DNA from: a virus
Strand: one strand, 5' to 3'
IMG/VR virus record: IMGVR_UViG_3300018421_000074
Coordinates: 1 to 38,930 of that record
Length of the DNA stretch: 38,930 nt
In this document: piece by piece, positions 9,201-21,200 of the stretch
Position numbering within the stretch: position 1 is the stretch's first letter
Layout: each line of letters begins with the position of its first letter
The notes under the pieces: generated by a model
The model's database searches: none
Told to the model about the DNA's origin: nothing
Seen by the model: only the letters and a program-made list of their open reading frames with translations
Position numbers and translations under genes: made by a program

Positions 9201-12200
9201 TCTTCAAATCCTTATGATGGATTTATCGCTGTCTTAGATTCTACTGGCACATTTATTAGTAAGAGAAAAGTTTCCTCGACATCTTTCAGTGAAAAGATCG
9301 TTGATGCAGTTTTAAATTCTGATAATACTTTGTATTTTATCCTAGAAACTGGATTGACTCAGAACTCGGCAGACGTAGATTTTGCACTTGCGAGGGCAAC
9401 TATCAATAATGCTTCGATTACTATTGACTGGATTAAGGAGATAAAGAATTCTGCTTATTCTTTCCTGGATGCAAGTCTCGTAATTGATGAATTTAATGAA
9501 ATGTACGTATCCGCAACCCTTCAATTGAAGAGTGATGATACTACCAGAGACAGTTTCTGGGTAGGTAAGTTTAATGGTTCTGGTGAATCTATTTGGAATT
9601 ACAGATATCTTACACCAGGCAGAGATATTAATCTTGTTGCCAAATCTTCTCTTGATATTTTCAATGATTTGAATATTGTTTTTAGCAGAACAAATAATAC
9701 TAATGATAAGAAAACTGTTGATTCCTTAAAGATTAACTATAAGGGTGAAATTGTAAATCATTCGACTACTAATTTCACTGAAGGTAATGTTGAGGGCATT
9801 ACTGCTTATACTATGGATGTTGATGTTTCTGGTGATGTGTATATCTTTGGTCAGACATCTTGGAATAGAAATGAAGCAATCTATACATTCGATTCAGACT
9901 TATCGGATACAACAGAACACCATACATTAACTACTCTTGGACTTAGTGGTTCAGTTGTTAATGAGAATTCTATTCTGAAAATTTATGGATTCCAAACAGG
10001 TCAATCTACAGTTTGGGAAAATAGTGCAGCAAAGATTGCAGGAACATCTTTAGGTGATGCTCTTGGTGGAGATTTTACTATAGATTTCCTTATCTATAAA
10101 GACGATGCTAATGGATACGCAGAAACTTTAGTAGCAGACCAACAAACTCTCTTTGCTATTGGTGATGCAACCGATACAACTGGTGGTCTTTGGTTATATT
10201 ATAATACCGATGGTACTGCTGATAATGGTAGAATTGAATTGGTTGTTGCAAACGATACCAATTCTATTGCTGGTGCCTCTGCTGCTTTGGGAACAAATAG
10301 TAATTTGTTTGCGAATGATACTTGGCAGTTAATTTCTTTAAAAAAAGAAGGCAATAACTTTAAAGTATATGTAAATGGTATCGAACAAATTAGTGGTAAT
10401 GTTAACGATACATCTTTAGGTTCTAAGGATATTCATATTGGCAATATTCCTGGATTTGCTGGTGCTGGTGGATTTATTGAAGATAATCAAGGTCAATTCT
10501 TTGTAGATTCTCTTAGAATCCGTAACAGAGCAGTTGCTGTAACTGCTCCTAGTGATTTTGGTAATCCACTCACTCTTCCTGTTGCTAGTGCAATTGCTCT
10601 CAACTATACTTGGACAGACACTGATTGGTTTGCTCAACAACATGCAAGATATGACTACATTGATTATGTTGGATTTGGAATCAAGGTTGATAAAAATGCC
10701 GATGCGGTTAGATTAGATACATTTAATTCTAACATCAATACCGATTATGGATTTACTAGAACTTCTGTTTCTGCTGTAACTGGGTCTGCATTGACTCTTA
10801 CATCAACAGGTTATGCCATTGGAGAATCTGGATTACAATCCCTAGATTATAGTGATGCTCCTATCACGATGTCCGAAGGAACAGTTTCTCTTACTTATTC
10901 CAGAGATGTTTGGAGTTCTAGAACATCTACGGTTCCTTCCCCAGGTTCTCAAAAACTTAAAGTAACTGCGAATGTAAGAGATAGATATTATTTCAAGACA
11001 TTTGATATCGTTAAAATTGATAATGTTCAGGAACTGACTATTAATCAGAACTTTGTATTTACTGTTGGTGCAAAACTTGTCCTTAAGAATGGCACAACAT
11101 TTGTAAACAGTGGTTATATTACTAAAGTTGATTATGATAATAATAAAGTCTTTGTTGCAATTAATAACAATAGTTGGGACAATGATTTAAATGTATATGA
11201 ACTTTCCACTGAACAATTCGCTGAGCAAAGCAGCTATGGAGTTACAGGACCTGTTCCAAATGACATTAACGAAATTAATCGTACATTTGCTGAAATAAAC
11301 AATACTACTCCTGGAACATTTGACATCGATCTTGCCAATTTCGATGCTCCAGAAGATATTGGTGGAACTAATAATTTGGATGAGTATGCAAAGTTTAAGA
11401 CCTTTAATGATATTGATTATGCAGTAAGAATTGTTGAGGTTGGGGGTTCTTCTCCTTATTCTCCTGGTTCTGTAATTCAATTAGAATCTGGTCAAATTAC
11501 GTTCAATTCTTCATATACAACTACTCAAATTACTGGATTGACTGGTGTACTTAAGATTGATTTAGTTACAAATCTTTCTAAGATTTTACAAGTTACTGCA
11601 CTTGCTAACAGTGACACGGTATATGTAATCAGCAATACTCTTCATTATCTCCGTGAAGGTGAACAACTTTTCATCGATGGAAATCCATCTCAAACAGTTG
11701 GACTGACCGTTTATGATGAATATGATGGTTCTTTCCCTGTTGATGAAATTATTAGTCCTGTAGAATTTACCTATAAGTTAAATAGCGTTGCAGTTACATC
11801 TCCTGCCACATCTGCCTCCAGCGTGAGTGTATTTGTTAAGTCTCCAACTCTGAAGATGTACTATGGTCACCAGTATCTGTTTGACCTTAGTCACTCGTCT
11901 CTGCTTGGTGGAAATCTTTCATTCTCTAGAGACCCCGTTTATAAACTTGAATATTCTTTCAACTCTATTGAAAGAATTGGCACCCCAGGTGTTACTGGAC
12001 AGGGAGTACCAACTCCTTCTGTAAAACTCAAAGTAACTGAAGATGTAATTACAAATATCTCATATTACTTTGACCCATCTAGAACTGGTGTTGATTCTCC
12101 AATTATTCCAGAAAGTTACTTAGATGTTACTTTCTCTCCTTATGTTGGTACATTCTTGATTACATCGACATCTGGTGGCACAATTACTAGAGGTGATGAT

Positions 12201-15200
12201 ACTTTTAGATTCTTACTTCTGAATCAACCAGAAGATGTTGCTACCATTAGTAATGCATCTTACTCGACAAGTTCTACAAAGGCAGTTGGTTCTATTTCTA
12301 ATATCCGTATTGTAAATCCTGGTGGATTCTACAATAAACTTCCAATTGTTTCTTCTATTCAATCCACTAGAAATATTGAAAGAGTTGAAATTGAAGAACC
12401 TGGAACTGAATATGCGGTTGGTGTTTATGCTGGAGTTCCAATTCAAGGTGACGGTGAAGGTGGTCTTGTCTCAATTACCGTTGCCGATGGTAGTGATGAT
12501 GAAGGTGGACTCATCCCAGGACAAATACAAAAAGTCGTTGTTACAAGTCCTGGTAAAGGATATACTACTGCTTATATCGATATCGAATCAATTAATGGCA
12601 TTCTTGGCGCTGGTCTAACAGGTTCTGGTGCAATCCTCAATGTTGTTATTCCTCCATTTGGTACTGGCGCGTCTCTCTTTACTTTGGGTGAGGAGATTGG
12701 TAAGATTAAGAATCTGAAGAACAACAACTTTGGATTTGATTATACTCATGACTATACACTGAGACCAGAAATTACATTCCCAATTAATGCTCAACTGACA
12801 TCCACAAGTATTCTTGATAGTATTACTGTTACCGATCCTGGTTCTGGATATACTCAAGCACCTTCGGTTGTAATTACTGGTGGTGGTGGTTCTGGTGCAA
12901 TTGCAGAAGCTACTATTAAAAATGGTAGATTGAATACAATTGAAGTTAAGGATCCTGGTTCAGGTTATTCTTCTCAACCAAGTGTTGAATTGAAGTCTTC
13001 TTTCAACTATGTTATTAACCTTGACCTTGGATTACTCCAGTTTGCTTTCCCACATGGTATTCAAAATGGTGCTGAAATTACATTGAATGTAGTTGATACT
13101 GGTGAGGGAGTTGAATTTCCACTAGCATCTGGTGCTGTTGGAAGACTAAATGGCACTACTACATACTATGCAATTTCTGGAACAGAAAATTCTCTGGAAG
13201 ATGACCAACTGAAAATTGCTCTAACTGCAGCGAATGCTGAACTTGGAGATTCTATTAATTTTGTTAATGCTGGAACTGGTCGTCAGCAGGTATTAACAAG
13301 TTCTTTCGGTGCTACTGCTGAAGCAAATGTAATTACATCTACCTTCCTTGAAGGTGAACTTGTATATCAGGGCAACTCTCTCGATGTTGCAACTGCTACT
13401 GCATATGTTTCTACCAACTCTGGTTGGCAGGTTGGTCCTAGAATTCTCAAACTCGTCGATTACGAGGGAACATTTGTTCAGGGCGAAAGAGTAACTGGTG
13501 TTATTTCTAAGTCTTCTGGTATTATCTCAACACTTAAGATTGCTAGAGGTGTTCTTGAAGTTGGACCAATTACCAAAACAACAGGTCAATTTATTGATGA
13601 CGTTGGCAAACCTTCAGAAATTGTTCAGAAGATTCAGGACTCCTACTACTACCAAGACTTCTCCTATGCGGTCAAGTCTGCAGTATCGATTAGTGAATGG
13701 AAAGATATTCTCGTTAGAAATGTTCACCCAGCATCGTTTAAGGTATTTGGTGAATTGTCTATCAGTGATTACACTAATATTCCTAACAAGGACACTTTCT
13801 TTGAACTAACAAAGTCGGTTCAACTTGCAAATGAAGCAATTGTTCCAAATATTCAAAACTTTACTCTGGTTGAACCCGTTTATAGCGAGTTTAATAACAC
13901 TGAGGTTCTGTTCCGCCAGAAGAGACTGACATCTTCAGAAAATATTCTGACTTCAGTTGTTCAACGAATCGATGATATTTCAAATCTGTTTGATGGAGTT
14001 AGAACTGCATTCCCACTGACTGTCAATAATGGCGACCCTGTTATTGCTAATGCTAATCAGTTGATGGTTATTCTTAATGGTGTTGTTCAAACTCCAGAAG
14101 TTGCATTTGAGATTCAAAGTGATTCTATTGTCTTCTCTGAACCTCCAGCACCTCCTGCTAGTGTCAAATATGTAAACGTGGAGATTGAGCAAATTTCTAC
14201 AGTTGATTTGGAATTTACCAGCATCAGCGGCATTGTCCCAAATATGGGTAATGTCCTAACTGGTACTGCATCTGGAGCAAGATTAACCGTAACAAAAGTC
14301 GTTGGTAATACTATTTCTGGTTTCTTTACTGAGGGAACAGCGTTCACTACTAATGAACTTGTGTTGGGCAACACAACTGGTTTTGCAGCAATCTTTACGC
14401 TCCAAACATCGGTAGTTAATAATGGTCTCTTTATCTTTGGTGAAAATATCACTAACTTAGAGGGCAATACTGCTGTTATTGAAGATGTCAACCTCGAAAA
14501 AGGTTCTGAGGCACCTTTAGCAAAACTTCGTTATGGTGTAGGACTTTCTACAACTTCATTTGAAGTTATTAGTTACACTGCAACAGTTGATGAACCTGTC
14601 GCTCCTCCATCCGATGTATTTACAATTGGTGATAATTATCAGATTGGTAGTGAAATTGTTGAGGTAACGGGAATTGTACAGAATAATGATTCTACTACAT
14701 TGACAGTTCTTAGAGGTCAACTTGGAACGAGCGTTCTCTCTCTTCAACAAGAAACTCCTTTCTATGGAACAAATATTACAATTACAAATGATTTAACTTT
14801 AAGTAAGACCACTGGTACATATCAATCAACTCCTGGTCTTTATGATATTGTTCTTGGTGATGTTATTGTTGCAGCTCAATCTGGCGTTGTTGCTAGAATT
14901 ACTTCAACCACACCTTATAGAGACCCAGTAACCGATTCTGTTGTTGAGCAAGTAGAAATTTCTGAAGGTTCTTCTTTCTTTGCTTTACTCTTTGACAGAC
15001 TTTCCTCCGTTACATATCCAAACATTGTTCTTGATGACATTTCGCAATCTCAGATTGCAGTGGTTGATTTTGATGATAATGTAACCGATTTTAATACCAA
15101 GTTCCCAGAAAATGAATTAGTAACAAATTACATTCTTCCATATGATAATGAAAGTGGTGAATTTGTAGATGGTGAATTTATCAAGAACCATAAGATTGAA

Positions 15201-18200
15201 TATGGCAATTCTACTGGTGATTTCTTGTCTTCTGAAGAACTTATCATCAGAAAACTAACTCTTACAAACGCTGATGGCTCTGGATTCTTCTCATCTGGTC
15301 ATATCATTCGTTCTGAAGATACCAAAGCTGAGGTTATTGGTTACAATCAAGCAAGAAAAACTGTTTATCTTGGAAAAATTGGAAGATGCCTTTCTACTGG
15401 AAAAGATGTACATGAATTTACTTTTAATGGAGATGCAAAACTCTCCACAACACAGAAGAAGTTTGGCAATACATCACTGTACCTCGATGGAACGGGAGAT
15501 TACGTAACGGAGTCTTCTTCTACTGATTATGCGATTGGCGCCGATCCATATACACTTGAAATGTGGATTCGTCCAGACGTAGCATCTATTACTGGTACAG
15601 CAACTTTATTTGATATGAGAGTTGGTGCAACTGAAGTTGCAATGAGATTGTATATTGAAAATGCTCAACCTCGCTTTAATGTTAATGGTGTTGATATCAT
15701 TAGTTCCAGCACTAATGTTGCTGAAGATATTTGGTATCATCTTGCAGTAGTTAGAAATACTACTGGGGCAAATGATACTAAGATGTATATTAATGGTGCA
15801 GAAGTTGGAACTGGAACTGATGCAAGTACCTATGTTGCTAAACCAGTCAGCATTGGTGCTGATTATACAAATGCTAATCTGTATGCTGGTTATATTGATG
15901 AATTGAGATTCTCCAATCTTGCTCGTTATACAGCAGCATTTACTGCTCGCAATGGATTATTCCAAGGAGATGTAAATACTAAACTTCTTGTTCACTTTGA
16001 TGGTGAAAATGACCAAACTTACACGGAAGATTGGTCTGGAGCACAAGACTTTACATTTGGTGAACTCTTTAATAATGATGCTATCCTTGCGACTTATAAT
16101 GCAAATAATCAAACTGCTCCAGTTGCAGGATTTACTGGCAATAGTCAGAGATACCTTGATGCTGCAAACTTACTTGAAGGAAACAAAAATTTCATTGCAA
16201 AAGAAGTTGTTTATCTGACCAAGCAGCAGTATCCTTCCCTGGTTATTCCTGGTGGTGATGTAAATTGTGAAGATGATATCCGTGATGTAGTTCAGCAAAT
16301 CTGTGAAGACCTTCGTAATGGTTCCAACAGTCATATGTGGGACGCAGCAGCGATTTATGTTGATAGAACAGTTCCCTCTGCAGTCACCCTCAACCACATT
16401 GAGACTGAAGTTGAAGAAACAATCTGGGCATACAACAAAGTTGGTGATATGATTCCTTATATCATCAATAATGTTCTCTGGACAGTATCTGGTTCTCATG
16501 GAGTAACTCAGTTTACTGATACTACAATTACAGATTCTAACAATACTGTATATACTCAGTTTACTCCAACTGATGCTACTTATGACCCAGCAACAGGTGA
16601 TATGGTTCTGACCATTGGGTCCCACAGTTTGACTACCAATGACCAAATTAAGATTGCTGCTGGTTCTATTGTATTCACATGTGATTCTGATGATAATGCC
16701 ACTCAGCACGCTTATCCACGTACTGATGACCCATTCTATAATAAGGTCATTGGCATCGATGCTGTAGGTGCTACAACTATTACTGTGAACGTTGGTGAGT
16801 CTCCAGAAGATGCTCAGTTTGTACATACGTTTGTTTCTGCAAGTACAAATGCAGTTTCTGTACTCAACTATACAACTGGCGACTGTGCCGACGTTGTATC
16901 CACAGCAGATAACCTCCTGAACATTCTGGTTGACACCCTCGATCAAGCAAGTCAGGTTACTCCTGTTGACCACCTCGGTAGTGTTACTAAGGTTGAACCT
17001 GAAATTGAATATCTCGGTGCTACCGTAGATGATTACTATGAGGTTGACTTTGCAGCAAACTATACCGATGATGCAAATGATGTTCTTTATTCCAATATCA
17101 TTGGTTCTGTTGATAGAAACAGATTCTATGATGCCGCAAACTTAATTCGTGCCAATAGAACTGCAATTGTCGATAAAGCATCATACGATCTCATTCAGAG
17201 ATATCCAGACCTTGCGCTGGACATGCCTAGAAATGAAGATGGTAGTGGTGACGGAACCGATAGATGTAAAGTTGACCTTGGTCTTATCCTCGACTCTATT
17301 GCTACTGACATTGAAGTTGGTGGAAATCTCGATACAGTATCTGCCGCTAAGTTCTACATCGGTGCAAATAATCGTCTTCTTCACATTAGATTGCAAATCT
17401 GGCAGTCTGTATACGCACATACAAGACTTGGTTACTATGCAAAACAAGCAATCACAGGAGACCTTGATGATACCAACACTAATGCATTGATTATCGGTGA
17501 CTGGGGTATTACTAATGACCCTGGTAACTGTGCCAATGTTCAAAGTGCAATTGATACTCTTATTACCAAGTTGAATGATACAATTGCCCCAACTGGTGAT
17601 GATTATAATATTGCTGCTGATAGACTCTATTTCAATAGAGACTTTATCGCAGAGGAAGCAGTAGGTTTACTGGATCAAGAGTTTACTTATACTCTTAATA
17701 ATATTTCTTATAATGCATTCTCGTATCCAGATGGTAGTGCGGGTAGAACTACTTGCATCAGAGACCTCAAGAGTTACATTCTTCCTAGCATCATCTCCGA
17801 TTTACAAACAGGTGGAAACAATAGCACTATTGAAGCAATTGAATTCTATTTGACCGCAAATCTGCAGTTGAACCACATTGAAGAACAACTTTCTGCAACT
17901 ATCTTTGCAATTGAACAACTGAGATTCTTGGGACTCAAGGCAATTCAAAATCAGTTATATGATAGAGGAGTTGGCGTAATTGATCCTCTGTATTCTGCAG
18001 TATACAGTGAAACTCCCGCATATCGTGATGTACTGACCATGACGAACGTTCAGGCAGTTATGGCAAAATATGGTGAGTTAGTTGACATTGCTGTTAATAT
18101 TCTGTCTCCTGCTGGTAAACCAGGTAGATTTGCTTCTCAACAACTTCTCTTCAATAAGAATTACTATAGAGGAGAAATTGCCAATGTCATCGACAGTCAA

Positions 18201-21200
18201 TTCGGTGCTGGTTCTTGGCAGTACAATGACTTTATTGATGGATTGGTTGAAAACCTCTCCCATGACATTATTATCACTGATACTTCTTCTGGAAATACGA
18301 CAGAAGCAAGAAGAATTTCTCTGCAAAGAGAGGGTGTTATCAGCGAACTGCAATTCACTGGTGGCACTGGATACAGAAGCACTCCAACAGTTTCAATTGC
18401 AGCACCTGTATCTGGCACTCAAGCAGCAGCGATTGCTGAACTTGAACCTGATGGTCCTTTGAATATCATTAGTGTTACTGATGGTGGTTCTGGATATACA
18501 TATCCACCCGTAATCACACTTAGTGGCACAAATATTACTCAAGATGGTGCTACAGCAATTCTTACTGGAAATGCGGTAACTTCGATTGTTTATGATGGCA
18601 TTGTTTTTGATGCTGATGATTTTGTTAACTTCGGTGCTGGTACTGAAGCACAAAATAGTGGTGCTGGAACTACTTCTACTGATGGATTCTTAACTGGTAA
18701 TCGCTATGTTAGATTTGGTGCTGCAAATGGCGCTAGACAGTGCGAAACTACAGATTTGAATACTATTAACTCTGACAGATTCCGTGCTTATGTGATTGCT
18801 GGTAATGGTACTAATGGTGGTGATACACCAGAAACTAATGATGATTTAATTCTTGAATATTCTACTGACCTTGGTGCAACTTGGACAACAATTCAAACCT
18901 TAATTGCTGGTTCTAATGCTGCATCGTTTACGACATTAACACCAGTTGTTGCCAATCTTCCTGCTGGCGCAAAAACGTCTCAGACTAGATTTAGAATTAG
19001 ACAGACTCAGTTTGAAAATAACGTAATCTATGATCATTATGGTTTAGCTAGATTTGGTGTTATTGATGACCAAAAACGTTTTGAGGGAGTAATCTCGGTA
19101 TTGTTCTCCGATGCAGAAGAAGAGTTGTCCGCAACACAAGATGCTGAAGCAGACTTCCAAACTCTCAGAGTAGTTCAGACCGTAACTATCACCAATCCTG
19201 GTACTGGTTATGACCCAGCAAATCCACCAACAGTAACATTTGTTGGCGGTAATCCACAAGTTGCTGGTACTTTTACCAATGTTAACGTTGTTCTTGATAC
19301 CCAAAGATTCACCAAGGGAGAAACACTCACATCCAGTGGTGGTGGTACGGCAGAGGTTCTTGAAGATACTGGTAATGCTCTGTATATTGGACCAATTACA
19401 GGAACAGTATTTGCTGATGGTGACTTGTTAACTGGTGGAGATTCTAATGTAACATCTACAATTCCTGTTAGTGGCGTTGGATCTGTATTCGATTACTACG
19501 TTAATGTTGGTAATGTACTGACATTCAACGACGCGAGACTCATTCAGTCTCCAGTTGAATCTGAGTTCTCTACAACTAATTTGTGGACAAACCCAGAAGC
19601 ATTCCAAGTCAACTGGAATTCTAGTGATACAACATGGATTGCTAATAATGCAATTTCTCCAGATAATACACAAACAGCAGAAAAAATTACAGCAGATGCA
19701 ACATCTGCTATCCATACGTTTGATAGAGTATACACACTTGCTCCATTCAACACTTTTGATGACGGTTTAATTAAATTTGATACTGCATTAACTAGTTTTG
19801 ATGAAGGTGCTTCTATTGATGGTGAAAATCAGACATACACAACTTCTGTATTCTTGAAAGCTGGTGAATTTAATCGTGTCAGATTTATTGCTGCACTCGA
19901 TTATGGACAAGCATCTCAACAAAGAGTATTCTTTGATATTGATTTGACCGATGGTTCTACTGGTTCTATTTTCCAAACAGAAGGTGGATTGATTAGTTAT
20001 TCTACTGGAGTCATTCCATTCGGAAATGGTTGGTATAGAGTATATGCTACTATGCAGTTCTCCTTCGGTTTCTCTGACCTTACAACACAAGTTGAAGTTA
20101 GAAATGCTAGTGGAGCACAAATTTATACTGGTGATGGTACTTCGGGTATTTTTGTTTGGGGTGCTAAACTCAATAAGGGTGTCTTTGATGCATATACTGC
20201 TGTTGGCGGTGATATCTTCTACTCTAATTCTGAATACAACATCAAGAATTTTGCTCTGACAATTTTAGAAGATTATATTGAAGCGGCACTTAATGGTGCA
20301 TTAGCATCTCCTTCTGCTAATTCTAATTATGCCTTTGATAATCCCGATTGGAGATTGGAGTATAATACTGACGCAATTCTCACAATTGTTAGGGAGAATA
20401 TTGACTTCTATAGACAACAACTTGACAATAGTATCTACTATGCAGGAGTAACTGTTAATCCTGGCATTACTCTTCCCCCTAAAGAATATGGAATTACATA
20501 TTTACCCACAGGAGTTGGTGGAGGTATTACTACTTCTGATTACTTCTATGGTCTTTACAGCAATAATAACGCTGAAGTTAAGACAGTATTTGAAAATAGA
20601 GCAAAAATTGCCAAGGTCTTCAAGAGATTCCGTATTGATGGTGATATTACTGATGGACCTTTCACTATGGGCGAAGAGGTACAAAAGCAGGGCGATCCTT
20701 CTGTAACTGGTCTTGTTTATGGATTCTTTGAAGATGAAAACTATAAGTATCTCGATGTTGAAGTTACAGCAGGAACCTGGCAAATTCTAGATGTAATCGA
20801 AGGACAGGAGAATACTACAACAGCAGTTCTCAGTGCTATTGAGAATAGACTTCATCTCATTAAACTTATTGGTAATTTTACAGAAGATATTCCTTTCCTT
20901 GGATATACAAATAGCTATACCGCAACTCCTACAGGATTCCTACGTGCTGAGTCTGCAGTTCTTGACAACTCTGGTGGTAAGTTAACAGTTGATACGGATA
21001 CATTAGTTGGAACATATGAGACAACAAGTGTTGTTTACGCTGGAACCACAGAATTATATCTTGAAGTACAGCAATATACTGGATTAGATGTTTCCATTGG
21101 TTCCAGAATTATTTCTGGCGGTTATACCCGTCTGGGTGTTGCTGATGCATCTGGATTTACTGTTGGTAATTATATCTACAGATATATTTCTAGACGTGAC

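Noticed and set aside
16170-16973. 267-codon open frame on the minus strand
   Set aside because: It lies entirely within the giant gene and its product is Cys/Ser/Asn/Ile-rich with no recognisable family, as expected for the reverse complement of AT-rich coding DNA.
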